Numbered from the stretch's first letter, positions 7,714 through 18,107 are shown. The stretch: 64,000 bases of DNA from Atlanticothrix silvestris CENA357 (GCF_016056295.1 NZ_JAECZB010000103.1:1-64000); one strand, 5' to 3'. The notes: generated by a model not told the origin, from the sequence alone. Program-made: numbers and translations.

Positions 7714-8940
7714 ACCACACGGATTTAAACCGTAACGAGCTAAACGATGTTCTAGTTCTTTGGCATCCAAATCAGGGTAGCGTGCTTGTAACCACTGTTT
7801 TGCTGTTCCTTGTTCGTAAGATTTCAAGAAATCAACTTTTAAAGCTTGTGTTGGTAGCAAATCACAGTTGGAGCGAGCTACAGCTTCACCAGCCCATTGA
7901 ATCGCACCTTCGCCACTGTAATACTGTTTGCGGACAGCATCAACACATTCTTCTAATGTGGGCTTACGGTGAAACACTCTGGTATGGTTTGCCATCCGTA
8001 ATGCATCACGCTCAGGATCAATGCGCCAGTTGCCATTTTCATCCTGTTGCCATAGGTTATCTTTAGCAGTGGCTCCTAATTGATCGTCAGCTTTAAATTG
8101 ACGCATTCCCGCGCTTCTTCTAATATTACCTGCAACAATTGTTACAGCAGCCTGATCAATTAACAAACAGCATTCAACTGAATTTAATTGTCTTCCTATG
8201 GCTTTATTGAGGATGGATACACAACACTGATAAAGTCCTGGCAACTTCACAGGATTAGCAACCCCTCCAAAGCCGTTCAGAGTTTCTCCGGCTTGACGAA
8301 CATCACTTAGATCAACGACTACTTCCACTTGTGTGGAGAATCGTTCATCTGTGGAGAGTTCTAACAAGCTTTTATAGGATTCCACCCAACCTTCACGGCT
8401 ATCTCCCACATGGATAGTAACATTGTTACCTTCTATACTAGTTTGGGTGTATTCACGACGTAATTCTTGGGGCGTGCTACCAATTTCTCCATTTACCGTC
8501 ACATTTAAGTAATTACGGATGGCAGGTAATTGATTAATATATTGCGGTTCTATAACGGCTCCAGTACCACAACCCATCATAGCCAAATCCATCATCAACC
8601 CGAAGGCACTCCAGTCTTGCAGGTTGGTGGAGGTGCAATTATAAGCCCCAGAAAAGTTTTTGGGTTTGGTAATCCAGTCTGTACCTCCTACCCATAACCA
8701 GCGGCCGCTGGGTAAGGCTTTGAGGTTTCGTTGCATGTTCTCTAGGATGGCAATTTCTGCTGGGTTGAGTTTACCCAGTTCGATGATGCCTTGGATGGTG
8801 CGATCGCATACCTCATCCCATGTTTCTCTTAGCCCTGCCTTTGTGCGGCGGCTGTAAGTTCTAAAAAATACTGGATTAGCCGCTGGCGCAGTTTCCGGAA
8901 ACTGCGTACTCTGACGTTTTCTTTCAAGCTCTCGAACCAT
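7714..8940 (-). CDS. nrdJ: Class II (B12-dependent) ribonucleotide reductase NrdJ, exon 1
   Basis: 409 codons ending in LNPCG; with exon 2 the spliced enzyme is 766 residues, normal for monomeric cyanobacterial NrdJ of the Lactobacillus leichmannii type. It reduces ribonucleoside triphosphates to deoxy forms using adenosylcobalamin. Visible features are FSGAYNCTSTNLQDWSAFG with the first active-site Cys, GCGTGAVIEP, and the radical Cys408 in NPCG. Without splicing the protein ends at ...NPCGK. The start ATG at 8940 is in front of MVRELERKRQ. I see no cobalamin riboswitch in the 459-base divergent region toward susA. Confidence 0.95.
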
Positions 8941-9399
8941 AAATTAGGTATCTTGCGTTCTTGTTGGGTGCGGACAGATTATGACTATACGCCAAGTGGA
9001 ATTAGGATTAAAGATTGCAAAATTTTCCACTTTACGCTACTCCTCCACCCGTAAGAATTGCAACAAAATTGATCATGTATAATATGTCTTTGCTATAGCT
9101 CGAAATCCCTACTGAGTTGCAATTATCAACAGTATTTTGGTGGTGGATATAGAAAATTTCATAGCCTAATTTTAGCTAAATAGGCAAGAAGTCACACACT
9201 TTAAACCAAGATGAGAGTCTATAAAAGGTGATCGGTTAATCCTGTCTCATCGGCATTTCATCCCACAGCCAGAAGTGAAAGTTTTTACGCTTATCTACTA
9301 TAAAAAGGGAAATATACCTCACATAGCTCATCAGATATAACCGTCGTTGTTGAAGAGGAAAAATGAGGTCATAGCCTAGCTAGAGTTCTGGAAGTCGTC
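8941..9399. other. Divergent promoter region nrdJ / susA
   Basis: 459 bases with no ORF or stable hairpin noticed. It must hold the promoters of nrdJ (leftward) and susA (rightward). An AGAGGAAAAATGAGG stretch at about 9353-9367 is far from the susA ATG. No operator could be identified by eye. Confidence 0.4.
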
Positions 9400-11811
9400 A
9401 TGTATGAACTAGTTCAATCAGTCTTCAATAGTGATGAAAAAGCTGATCTGCATCAGTTAATCGATGTTTTAAGAGCTTCAGGTAAGTTTTACTTCCTCAG
9501 AAACGAAATTTTACAAGTTTTTGCCGACTATTGTCAGCAAGCTCAAAAGCCTGCCTACTTTTACTACTCTTCTGCGATTGGTAAACTAATTAACTACACC
9601 CATGAAATAATTCTAGAAGCAGAAAGTAGTTGGTTTGTCGTCCGACCGAGGATTGCTAGTCAACAGATGTGGCAATTAAGACCTGATTTTACTGGGTTTG
9701 ATATAATGACACCCCAGGCATTTTTAGATGTGAGCGATCGCTTAGTCAACCGTTACCAACCTCACATCCTCGAAATCGATCTCCATCCCTTTTATCAGGG
9801 TTCACCCACAATCGACGACCCCAGAAATATTGGTCAAGGTCTAGCTTTTCTCAACCATTACTTGTGCAATCAATTATTGACTGACCCTGAGTATTGGTTA
9901 GAGGCGTTGTTTAAGGCGCTACATCAACTACATTACAATAGTATTCCTTTACTGATTAGCGATCGCATTTCTTCAGGTACTCAGTTAGCCAAACGAATTA
10001 AGCAAGGTCTTAACTTCCTCAGTCAACAACCCCCTAACGAATCCTACGAGAAGTTTCGTGTTGACCTCCAAGAACTTGGCTTTGAAGCGGGTTGGGGTAA
10101 TACTGCTGCGCGAGTCAGCGAAACCTTAGAACTTTTAGAACGACTAATTAATAACCCCCAACCTGCTATCCTTGAAGCATTTGTGTCCCGTGTTCCGGCT
10201 GTTTTTCAGGTTGTTCTCATTTCTATACACGGCTGGGTTGGTCAACAAGATGTTTTAGGACGAGATGAAACACTTGGTCAGGTAATCTATGTTCTCGAAC
10301 AAGCTCGTAGCTTAGAAAATAAATTGCGTGAAGAAATCAAACTTGCTGGTCTTGACCTGCTGGGTATTAAACCCCATGTGATTATTCTCACTCGGCTAAT
10401 TCCTAACTGCGAAGGAACAGAATGTAACCTGCGTTTAGAAAAAGTCCAAAATACTGAAAATGCCTGGATATTACGCATTCCTTTTAGAGAATTTAATCCC
10501 GAAGTTACCAACAACTGGATTTCTAAATTTGATATTTGGCCATATTTAGAAACATTTGCTCAAGATGCAAAAACAGAACTACTAGCTCAATTTAAGGGTC
10601 GTCCTAATTTGATTATTGGTAACTATAGCGACGGCAATTTAGTAGCCTCCCTATTATCCCGCAGCCTCAAAGTTACTCAGTGCAACATTGCCCACTCCCT
10701 AGAAAAACCGAAATATTTATTTAGTAATTTATATTGGCAAGACTTAGAAGATCAATATCATTTTTCAGCTCAATATACCGCTGATTTAATCAGCATGAAC
10801 GCAGCCGATTTTATTATCACCTCATCCTACCAAGAAATTGTGGGGACACCAGACTCGATAGGCCAGTACGAGTCTTATAAATGTTTTACAATGCCCCAGC
10901 TGTATCATGTAATCGATGGAATTGATTTGTTTAGTCCTAAATTCAACATGGTAACGCCGGGAGTAGATGAAAAAAACTTCTTCCCCTATACTCAAAAAGA
11001 AGATAGAGATCCTAGCCTCAGCACCGAAGTCGAAGACTTAATTTTTAATCGTGAAGACCCCGATATTTTGGGGACTTTGGATAACCCCAACAAGCGACCA
11101 ATATTTGCTGTTCTACCGATTACTTCTATTAAAAATCTTACTGGATTAGCTGAATGTTTTGGCAAAAGTCAGGCTTTGCAAGAGCGTTGCAACCTAATTA
11201 TTTTAACTAGTAAATTGCATCCAGATGCAGCGACAAACCTAGAAGATGCCCGCGAAATTCAAAGGCTTCATGACATTATTAATCAGTATCATCTTTACGG
11301 CAGTATTCGCTGGTTAGGAATGCGCCTCCCTATCAGTAACATTGGTGAAGCATACCGAATAATAGGCGATCGCCAAGGAATTTACATTCATTTTGCTCTT
11401 TTTGAAGCCTTCGGTCGCAGCATTTTAGAAGCCATGATCTCTGGATTACCAACTTTTGCTTCTAAATTTGGTGGTGCTTTAGAAATTATCGCTGATCGAG
11501 ACAATGGATTTCATTTAAATCCTACAGACTTAGAAGGAACAGCGAAGAAAATTTTGGATTTTCTTGATCAATGCGATACTCACCCCGAACACTGGTATGA
11601 AGTTTCCGAGTGGATGAGTCAGCGAATACGTAATAGTTATAATTGGCAACTACACACCAGTCAACTGTTATCGCTAGCTAAAATGTTTAGTTTCTGGAAC
11701 TTTATCGCCCCAGAAAATAACGAATCTAGAGATCGCTACATGGAAACCTTATTTCATCTTATTTATAAACCCAGAGCAGAAAAGATTTTAGAAAAACATC
11801 TTGAACGATAA
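9400..11811 (+). CDS. susA: Sucrose synthase
   Basis: 803 residues, matching cyanobacterial and plant sucrose synthases (about 800-806). It reversibly converts sucrose plus (A/U)DP to NDP-glucose and fructose in the cytoplasm. An N-terminal regulatory region (about 1-260) precedes a GT-B catalytic core with GNYSDGNLVASLLS, HSLEKPKYLFSNLYW, and the GT4 motif E669-AFGRSIL-E677 (E-x7-E) that holds the nucleotide and donor sugar. In heterocystous cyanobacteria SusA links sucrose cleavage to glycogen and nitrogen fixation; that role is family knowledge. The GH65/phosphoglucomutase gene begins 101 bases downstream on the same strand, suggesting joint sugar metabolism. Confidence 0.95.
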   Translation: MYELVQSVFNSDEKADLHQLIDVLRASGKFYFLRNEILQVFADYCQQAQKPAYFYYSSAIGKLINYTHEIILEAESSWFVVRPRIASQQMWQLRPDFTGFDIMTPQAFLDVSDRLVNRYQPHILEIDLHPFYQGSPTIDDPRNIGQGLAFLNHYLCNQLLTDPEYWLEALFKALHQLHYNSIPLLISDRISSGTQLAKRIKQGLNFLSQQPPNESYEKFRVDLQELGFEAGWGNTAARVSETLELLERLINNPQPAILEAFVSRVPAVFQVVLISIHGWVGQQDVLGRDETLGQVIYVLEQARSLENKLREEIKLAGLDLLGIKPHVIILTRLIPNCEGTECNLRLEKVQNTENAWILRIPFREFNPEVTNNWISKFDIWPYLETFAQDAKTELLAQFKGRPNLIIGNYSDGNLVASLLSRSLKVTQCNIAHSLEKPKYLFSNLYWQDLEDQYHFSAQYTADLISMNAADFIITSSYQEIVGTPDSIGQYESYKCFTMPQLYHVIDGIDLFSPKFNMVTPGVDEKNFFPYTQKEDRDPSLSTEVEDLIFNREDPDILGTLDNPNKRPIFAVLPITSIKNLTGLAECFGKSQALQERCNLIILTSKLHPDAATNLEDAREIQRLHDIINQYHLYGSIRWLGMRLPISNIGEAYRIIGDRQGIYIHFALFEAFGRSILEAMISGLPTFASKFGGALEIIADRDNGFHLNPTDLEGTAKKILDFLDQCDTHPEHWYEVSEWMSQRIRNSYNWQLHTSQLLSLAKMFSFWNFIAPENNESRDRYMETLFHLIYKPRAEKILEKHLER

Positions 11812-11912
11812 TCAACATAATTCTTAACATTTTCTCTGCTTTTAGCCAGATGAAAAATTATCAAGATTGAATAAAATTTTTCGGAAATTGGATCTTAGCA
11901 AAGATATTTAAA

Positions 11913-14879
11913 ATGGATACAAAAAGTCCGGCTCGTCATTTTATCTATACAGATTGGATATTAATTGAAACCCAGTTTGATCCTGAGCAGCTGCACTCCA
12001 GGGAAACCCTGTTTACAATTGGCAATGGATTCTTAGGAACACGGGGAAGTTTTGAGGAAGGCTATATTCGTGCCTTGCCAGCCACTTTCATCCACGGGGT
12101 TTACAATGATGTTCCTGTAGTGTACACAGAACTTGCCAACTGCCCTGACTGGTTACCATTAGTGGTAATAATTAATGACGAACGCTTCCGTCTGAACCAG
12201 GGCGAAATCTTGCGGTATGATCGCCAGCTTGACCTGCGTCAGGGCCTTGTCAGTCGTTCTTTGCGTTGGCGTAGTCCCAGCGGAAATACCGTAGACATCC
12301 ATTTTGAACGTTTTGCTAGTCTAGCGGATCAGCATGTGTTAGGGCAGCGCTGCCAAATAACACCCCTAAATTTTGATGGATTAATTGAAGTTCAAGCTAG
12401 CATCAATGGTTATCCCGAAAATCAGGGTTTTAATCACTGGGAAGATTTAGACCAAGGTAAGACAGACCAAGGAATCTGGTTCCACAGCCGCACTCGAAAA
12501 TCTCGGATTGATATTGGCATGGCAGCTAAGATGACAATATCTGGGGTTGAAGCGTCGTTACAAGTTAACACTGCACCAGGCTATCCGACCTTGAGCGCCT
12601 CCTTTTTGGCTACATCAGAGCAGACTGTTACCATAGAAAAGCTAGTTACAGTTTTTACATCGCAAGAGATAGATGCACCAGTTTTAGCAGCTCAAGAAAA
12701 ACTCGCCCATTTGCCAGATTACGCAATGCTGCTCAATGCCAACCAACAAGCATGGGATGAGGTTTGGCAAGATAGCGACATCGTGATTGAGGGAGATAGC
12801 ACAGCTGCTTTTGCTGTCCGCTACAATCTTTTTCAGCTGCTAATTGCTGCCCCACGCCATGATGACAAAGTAAGTATTCCCGCTAAAACTCTTTCGGGGT
12901 TTGGCTATCGCGGCCATGTATTTTGGGATACAGAAATTTTTATTCTCCCCTTCTTTACTTTTACCCAACCAGACTTAGCCCGCAACTTACTCAGTTACCG
13001 TTATCACACCTTAGATGGAGCGCGACGCAAGGCAATTCATTCTGGGTATCAGGGGGCGATGTTTGCTTGGGAAAGTGCTGATACCGGAGATGAAGTTACA
13101 CCACGGTGGTCACTTCCCAATGATTTTTATGGTGAAGATGTGCGGATTTGGTGTCGCGATCGCGAAATTCATATTAGTGCAGATATTCCCTACGCCATTT
13201 GGTATTATTGGCAAGTCACTGGTGATGATCAGTGGATGCGAGACTGTGGTGCAGAGATTGTTTTGGATACCGCCGTCTTTTGGGGTAGTCGGGTTGAGTT
13301 CAATTCTCAAAATGAACGCTATGAAATTCGGAGCGTAATTGGGGCGGATGAATATCACGAGTTAGTTCACAACAACACTTTTACTAACCGGCTGGTGCAA
13401 TGGCATTTAGAAAAAGCCCTCATAGTTTATGATTGGCTGCATAATAATTTCCCCGAACGAGCTGCTGAATTAGAAAAAAAATTGCAACTCACCTTAGAGA
13501 TGCGATCGCACTGGCAAGATATCATTAGCAAAATCTGGATTCCCTACGACTCCTCAACGGGACTGATTGAGCAGTATGAAGGATTTTTTCAATTAGAAGA
13601 CATCAATTTAGAAGAATACGAACCTCGCGAGCGTTCAATTCAAGCCATTTTAGGCATTGAAGCAACCAACAAGCGCCAAGTACTGAAGCAACCAGATGTA
13701 TTGATGCTTTTATATTTAATGCGGGAATCTGCGGATTATCCCTACAACCAAAAAGCCTTGCAGGCAAACTGGGATTACTACGCACCTCGCACTGATATTA
13801 CTTATGGTTCATCTCTGGGCCCAGCAATTCATGCCATCTTAGCCTCAGATTTAGGTAAATCAAGGGAAGCTTACGAACGGTTCATGCAAGCGGTAATGGT
13901 AGATCTCGAAGATAGCCGGGGTAACACCGCTGACGGGATTCATGGGGCTAGTGCTGGTGGTATTTGGCAGGCTGTAGTTTTTGGATTTGGTGGTATCCAA
14001 TTTAAAGACAGTAAACCCGTAGCAAATCCCCACCTACCTCCTGGCTGGACACGCTTGAAGTTTAAGTTGCATTGGCGCGGTCAATGGCATGAATTTGATT
14101 TGCGTTCTCAACAAATCACTCAAGAGGAAAACAATAGAGGATTTATCTTGTTTGCTCCACAGGCCAACTCTTCATCTGCCTTATCTTCTCCATCTCTACA
14201 CAACCCTGACATCCGGGGAGTGATTTTCGACCTCGATGGTGTATTGACTGATACAGCAGAATACCATTATTTAGCCTGGCAGCAGCTAGCAGATGAAGAA
14301 GGTATTCCTTTTAATCGCCAAGCTAACGAACCGTTACGGGGGGTGTCCCGTCGTGCTTCACTGATGCTGATTCTTGGAGACAGGCAATATTCAGAACCAG
14401 AAATCCAAGAAATGATGGAGCGTAAAAACCACTACTACGTAGAACTAATTCAAACCATCTCGCCCAAGGATTTATTACCAGGAGCGATCGCTTTGTTGGA
14501 CGAACTACGGCAAGCTGGAATTAAGATAGCCATTGGTTCAGCGAGTAAAAATGCCCGTATGGTTGTGGAAGGATTGGGTATTGCTGATAAAGTAGATGCG
14601 ATCGCAGATGGTTATAGTGTAGAACGACCCAAACCAGCACCTGATCTATTTTTGTACGCCGCCAACCAACTAGGATTAGAACCGCAGCAATGTGTAGTTT
14701 TTGAAGATGCAGCAGCGGGGATTGAGGCCGCACTAGCGGCTGGGATGTGGACGGTAGGACTCGGTCCACCTGAGCGTGTCGGAGCATCTCATATTGTCCT
14801 CCCCAACCTAGCAGGTGTTAAGTGGGCAGAGTTACAAGCCAAATTGAGCGATGTTAGTAAACAAAAACGATTGAGTTAA
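11913..14879 (+). CDS. Bifunctional GH65 disaccharide phosphorylase / beta-phosphoglucomutase
   Basis: 988 residues made of two enzymes. Residues about 1-750 are a glycoside hydrolase family 65 phosphorylase: GYRGHVFWDTEIF, general acid Glu480 in GADEYHELVHNNTFTN, and the phosphate-site segment TADGIHGASAGGIWQAVVFG. Residues about 768-985 are a HAD-type beta-phosphoglucomutase: FDLDGVLTDTAEYHY (nucleophile Asp773, acid/base Asp775), GSASKN and FEDAAAGIEAALAAGM. Phosphorolysis of an alpha-glucoside (maltose, trehalose, kojibiose or nigerose) would give beta-glucose 1-phosphate, converted in cis to glucose 6-phosphate. The exact disaccharide cannot be read from the sequence. The fusion explains why no separate pgmB is present. 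Confidence 0.9.
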   Translation: MDTKSPARHFIYTDWILIETQFDPEQLHSRETLFTIGNGFLGTRGSFEEGYIRALPATFIHGVYNDVPVVYTELANCPDWLPLVVIINDERFRLNQGEILRYDRQLDLRQGLVSRSLRWRSPSGNTVDIHFERFASLADQHVLGQRCQITPLNFDGLIEVQASINGYPENQGFNHWEDLDQGKTDQGIWFHSRTRKSRIDIGMAAKMTISGVEASLQVNTAPGYPTLSASFLATSEQTVTIEKLVTVFTSQEIDAPVLAAQEKLAHLPDYAMLLNANQQAWDEVWQDSDIVIEGDSTAAFAVRYNLFQLLIAAPRHDDKVSIPAKTLSGFGYRGHVFWDTEIFILPFFTFTQPDLARNLLSYRYHTLDGARRKAIHSGYQGAMFAWESADTGDEVTPRWSLPNDFYGEDVRIWCRDREIHISADIPYAIWYYWQVTGDDQWMRDCGAEIVLDTAVFWGSRVEFNSQNERYEIRSVIGADEYHELVHNNTFTNRLVQWHLEKALIVYDWLHNNFPERAAELEKKLQLTLEMRSHWQDIISKIWIPYDSSTGLIEQYEGFFQLEDINLEEYEPRERSIQAILGIEATNKRQVLKQPDVLMLLYLMRESADYPYNQKALQANWDYYAPRTDITYGSSLGPAIHAILASDLGKSREAYERFMQAVMVDLEDSRGNTADGIHGASAGGIWQAVVFGFGGIQFKDSKPVANPHLPPGWTRLKFKLHWRGQWHEFDLRSQQITQEENNRGFILFAPQANSSSALSSPSLHNPDIRGVIFDLDGVLTDTAEYHYLAWQQLADEEGIPFNRQANEPLRGVSRRASLMLILGDRQYSEPEIQEMMERKNHYYVELIQTISPKDLLPGAIALLDELRQAGIKIAIGSASKNARMVVEGLGIADKVDAIADGYSVERPKPAPDLFLYAANQLGLEPQQCVVFEDAAAGIEAALAAGMWTVGLGPPERVGASHIVLPNLAGVKWAELQAKLSDVSKQKRLS

Positions 14880-14934
14880 TGTTTACTTAAGAATTTTGAA
14901 TTGGGTAATAAATTTTGATGTTATTCAGTTATTA

Positions 14935-14970
14935 GTTGTGAATTTTAGTATAAATCTTAAAATTCACAAC
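14935..14970. terminator. Hairpin downstream of GH65-pgm fusion
   Basis: GTTGTGAATTTT and AAAATTCACAAC form a perfect 12-bp stem around a 12-base loop, 55 bases after the stop of the fusion gene. There is no U-run directly after it, so it may be a weak terminator or mRNA-stabilising hairpin. Confidence 0.5.
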
Positions 14971-14987
14971 TGATTCTGCGAGGAGTT

Positions 14988-15437
14988 ATGCTGCTAACTG
15001 AACGTCGCGCTGATCGGGTAGTTCTTTACAACATCAGTTGGCAACAATTTGAAAACTTATTATTAGATTTAGGTGAAAGTCGTGCAGCTAGGGTGGCTTA
15101 TGATGATGGCACGTTAGAGATTATGACACCATTACCAGAACATGAATATTTTAAATAAATAATTGGTGACATCATCAAAGATACGGCTGAAGTTTTAGAA
15201 CTAGATTATGAGTGTTACGGCTCAACAACCTGGAAACGAGAATTAAAAAAGGCAGGGATAGAACCCGATAATTGTTTTTATTTCCAAAATGAAGCTTTAA
15301 TACGAGGTAAGTTAAAGTTTGATTTAAATCAAGATCCACCACCCGATTTAGCTTTAGAAATTGATATTACTAATAAATCACCAGATTATTTGCATATTTA
15401 CGGAATGAATTTTAGAATCACAAGTAACCAAAGGTAA
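14988..15437 (+). pseudogene. Uma2-family (DUF820) endonuclease-like gene, broken
   Basis: An ATG with a good Shine-Dalgarno (GAGGAG) starts MLLTERRADRVVLYNISWQQ. The frame reads through a TAA at 15156-15158 (after EHEYFK) into IIGDIIKDTAEVLELDYE and DPPPDLALEIDIT, the restriction-endonuclease-fold core of Uma2 proteins (PD...EID). After LEIDIT the sequence diverges and ends by TAA at 15435-15437, short of the family's usual roughly 190 residues. The gene is therefore disrupted by a nonsense codon and probably 3'-truncated by the convergent VapC gene, with which it overlaps. Confidence 0.85.
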
Positions 15438-15767
15438 ACTCAAATAAAAAGCTGTTGCTGCAATGATACGATCTGCCATTTCTGGTACAATATTTCGGGG
15501 AATTTGCATAATTGACTGAGCAATTTCTATGGTTAATGGCATTACTAACCAACTAGTGTGACTGTCGGCTAATGCTTGGTTTAGTCGTTGCAGTGCTACC
15601 TCCGGTATTTTCCCTTTTTCTTGCAAGTAAATAATTTCTATAACAGAAATAGCAGCGAGATAAACCGAGTCAGCGTTATCAATTGCTGTTAATGCAGGAG
15701 CAGATAATTTTTTGGATTGCAAAAAATACCAAACAATAGCATGGGTATCTACCACTATTGCGTTCAT
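15378..15767 (-). CDS. PIN-domain toxin, VapC family
   Basis: 129 residues from the ATG at 15767, which overlaps the antitoxin stop in an ATGA; a longer in-frame start at 15797 lies inside the antitoxin and is less likely. PIN signatures: VVDTHAIVWY (first Asp), ISVIEI (Glu), and MADRIIAATA plus LVTCDSKI (later Asp residues). These acidic residues bind Mg2+ for RNA cleavage, commonly of tRNA. It forms a translationally coupled toxin-antitoxin unit with the upstream 75-residue protein. It looks intact, unlike the neighbouring remnants. Confidence 0.88.
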   Translation of the reverse strand: MNAIVVDTHAIVWYFLQSKKLSAPALTAIDNADSVYLAAISVIEIIYLQEKGKIPEVALQRLNQALADSHTSWLVMPLTIEIAQSIMQIPRNIVPEMADRIIAATAFYLSLPLVTCDSKIHSVNMQIIW

Positions 15768-15991
15768 AGAGGAATATCCTTCGGAAAATTCCCCCACATT
15801 TCTTGACGGGCTTCAGCAATATCTGTCTCTGTAATTTCAATACCTAAATCACTCCACAACCCGTACAAACTACGGCGAGGTTTTTTTGGCTGTGATTTGT
15901 GCTTGAGTAACTGAATGAAATCTAGAACTTCTTGCTGTTTATCTGGTGGTAGTTCGCGTAATTTTTTTATAACTGTTTGTTCAATGGTCAT
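15764..15991 (-). CDS. Antitoxin of VapBC-like pair (DUF2281 type)
   Basis: 75 residues: a helical N-terminus (TVIKKLRELPPDKQQEVLDFIQLL), a basic linker (KHKSQPKKPRRS) and an acidic C-terminus (ITETDIAEARQEMWGNFPKD). That layout matches small antitoxins paired with PIN toxins: the C-terminal part wraps the toxin and the basic part may help autoregulation. Its stop overlaps the toxin's ATG by the ATGA arrangement, which fits 1:1 expression. Confidence 0.85.
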   Translation of the reverse strand: MTIEQTVIKKLRELPPDKQQEVLDFIQLLKHKSQPKKPRRSLYGLWSDLGIEITETDIAEARQEMWGNFPKDIPL

Positions 15992-16180
15992 ATTTTCACC
16001 TTTAAGAATAATTTTATTGTAGAAAATTCATTTTTTCATTTCATACAGTCTCATCAATGGCTTTGAGCAGCTTTTTGTATTATGCGATACTTTTTTCTCA
16101 ACTTCTGTAAGGCTGTAAAAATTAACTTTTGCCAAAACTCTAGGTACAATACATAAGCCTCATCCTTTTTCTTCAATATT

Positions 16181-17269
16181 ATGGGTAGCACTTTTGGGCA
16201 TCTATTTAGCATCAGCACTTTTGGCGAGTCCCACGGCGGAGGTGTGGGGGTTGTAATTGATGGTTGTCCTCCGCGACTGGAAATTACGGCTGAAGAAATT
16301 CAATTAGAGTTAGACAGAAGACGGCCTGGACAAAGTAAAATAACTACCCCGCGTAAAGAAGCCGATTCCTGTGAGATTTTGTCTGGGGTGTTTGAAGGCA
16401 AAACCCTAGGGACACCCATAGCAATTTTGGTGCGGAATAAAGATACACGTTCCCAAGATTACGACGAGATGGAACAGAAGTATCGCCCTTCCCATGCAGA
16501 TGCAACTTATGATGCTAAATATGGCATTCGCAATTGGCAAGGTGGTGGTAGGTCATCAGCGCGTGAGACAATAGGAAGAGTAGCCGCAGGTGCGATCGCT
16601 AAAAAAATTCTCCATCAAGTTGCGAATGTGGAAATTATTGGTTACGTCAAGCGCATCAAAGACTTAGAAGGCGCAGTTGACCCGAATACAGTCACCTTAG
16701 AACAAGTAGAAAGCAACATCGTTCGCTGTCCCGATGCTGAATGCGCGAATCGCATGATTGAATTAATTGAGCAAACAGGTAGACAAGGTGATTCTATCGG
16801 TGGCGTAGTCGAATGTGTGGCGCGCAATGTCCCAAAAGGCTTGGGCGAACCAGTATTTGATAAATTAGAAGCTGATATCGCTAAAGGTGTGATGTCTCTC
16901 CCTGCAAGTAAAGGCCTTGAAATTGGTTCCGGTTTTGCTGGGACACTATTAACTGGAATTGAACATAACGACGAATTTTATATAGATGAAAATGGTGAAA
17001 TTCGCACCGTAACCAATCGTTCTGGTGGCATTCAAGGGGGAATTTCCAACGGGGAAAATATCATTTTACGAGTTGCATTTAAACCCACAGCCACTATTAG
17101 AAAAGAGCAAAAAACAGTCACCAATGAAGGGGAAGAAACTTTATTAGCCGCCAAAGGTAGACATGATCCTTGTGTATTACCCCGTGCAGTCCCAATGGTT
17201 GAGGCGATGGTAGCTTTAGTGCTGTGCGACCATTTATTACGCCATCATGGACAATGTAAGACGTTGTAA
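16181..17269 (+). CDS. aroC: Chorismate synthase
   Basis: 362 residues, full length. N-terminal [20 protein letters not shown] and GCPPRLEI carry the first signature; [31 protein letters not shown] and [14 protein letters not shown] follow. These bind reduced FMN and 5-enolpyruvylshikimate 3-phosphate. The enzyme carries out the last shikimate-pathway step, giving chorismate for aromatic amino acids, quinones and folate. It is monocistronic between toxin-antitoxin remnants; an ATG with AATATT upstream is used. Confidence 0.97.
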   Translation: MGSTFGHLFSISTFGESHGGGVGVVIDGCPPRLEITAEEIQLELDRRRPGQSKITTPRKEADSCEILSGVFEGKTLGTPIAILVRNKDTRSQDYDEMEQKYRPSHADATYDAKYGIRNWQGGGRSSARETIGRVAAGAIAKKILHQVANVEIIGYVKRIKDLEGAVDPNTVTLEQVESNIVRCPDAECANRMIELIEQTGRQGDSIGGVVECVARNVPKGLGEPVFDKLEADIAKGVMSLPASKGLEIGSGFAGTLLTGIEHNDEFYIDENGEIRTVTNRSGGIQGGISNGENIILRVAFKPTATIRKEQKTVTNEGEETLLAAKGRHDPCVLPRAVPMVEAMVALVLCDHLLRHHGQCKTL

Positions 17270-17455
17270 GTAACACGCAACTTTTAAAGCAAATTTCATG
17301 ATTTTGGGGTGGTAATTGTGCCATCCCTATTTTTTACTCAGCATTGTTATAGTAGCAGCTAACACAAATTAATCACTGCGATCGCATCTACTTGGTCATT
17401 AAGGACAGGATCGCTCATACTAAATGGTAAATCCCGTTGAATCTGAAAACAGTCT

Positions 17456-17533
17456 ATGTTGCCACAAGAACTAAAAGCTCAAATCTTCAAGTTGCCGCCC
17501 AGCGATCGCCTCGCACTGATCTCTGCTATTTGA
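17456..17533 (+). pseudogene. Antitoxin remnant (N-terminus only)
   Basis: ATG at 17456 opens 25 codons, MLPQELKAQIFKLPPSDRLA then LISAI-stop. This resembles the start of small cyanobacterial antitoxins (addiction-module type), cut short at the point where the downstream frame switches to a PIN-domain C-terminus. It reads as the surviving end of a toxin-antitoxin operon collapsed by deletion. Confidence 0.6.
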
Positions 17534-17783
17534 GCAAGCGCGGCAAGCAGTCTTAGAAATACTGACTGCTATGATGATTTGTCCGGTTGATCGAGTTGTT
17601 CTGGAATCGGCTTTTAACTCTGGCTTAGCTGATTTTGAAGACGCTGTTCAAATTTTCAGTGCTGTCACTCAAGGATTAGACGCAATTGTGACCCGTGATG
17701 CTCAAGGTTTTTTGAGTTCACCTATACCCGCTTTATCTATTCAAGAGTTGTTGCAGCAAGTCAGGCAGCAAAATGGTGGTTAG
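17534..17783 (+). pseudogene. PIN-domain (VapC-like) toxin, C-terminal remnant
   Basis: The open frame LFEQARQAVLEILTAMMICPVD, followed by ADFEDAVQIFSAVTQGLDAIVTRDAQGFLSS, is the second half of a PIN domain (DFEDA and VTRD acidic motifs). The first Asp of the active site and the N-terminal strand are missing. An ATG at 17571 could start a 70-residue product, but it would be catalytically dead. It follows the antitoxin remnant at 17456 directly, as expected after an internal deletion. Confidence 0.75.
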
Positions 17784-18107
17784 GTTTAGTTGGAAGGCAT
17801 AGGGTGAGTATTGGTTTCAAGAAGCAATCAAACGTGGGGTTAATCCTAAAGATATGGATTTTAAAATCAAGCTAGTAGTGAAAAACACCAAGGATGAAAA
17901 CCAGCGTAAAAAAGTTATATAGTATTTACTAAAAAAAGATTCACAGCGGTATGCTTGGGCAAAGTCATATATCAAAAAGCAGAACAATCAAGACTGAATT
18001 AAAAATTAAAATATTATCAAAAAGCCTAGATAAACTAAAAATGATTATATCTAATTCGAGCATCACTATAGCGTTACACTTCAAATTAATTTATATAATT
18101 GCATAGC
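17784..18107 (+). other. Gap with a second degenerate ORF (17812-17997)
   Basis: From 17812 the frame reads WFQEAIKRGVNPKDMDFKIK, continues to KKVI, hits a TAG at about 17920, and goes on as YLLKKDSQRYAWAKSYIKKQ to a TGA at 17997. One internal stop in an otherwise open, charged frame suggests a decayed gene fragment of unknown family. The rest, 18000-18107, is AT-rich leader for the SemiSWEET gene. Confidence 0.45.

Noticed and set aside
8941-9399. Cobalamin riboswitch upstream of B12-dependent nrdJ
   Set aside because: No GCCACTG B12-box or the large conserved fold was found by eye on the minus strand.
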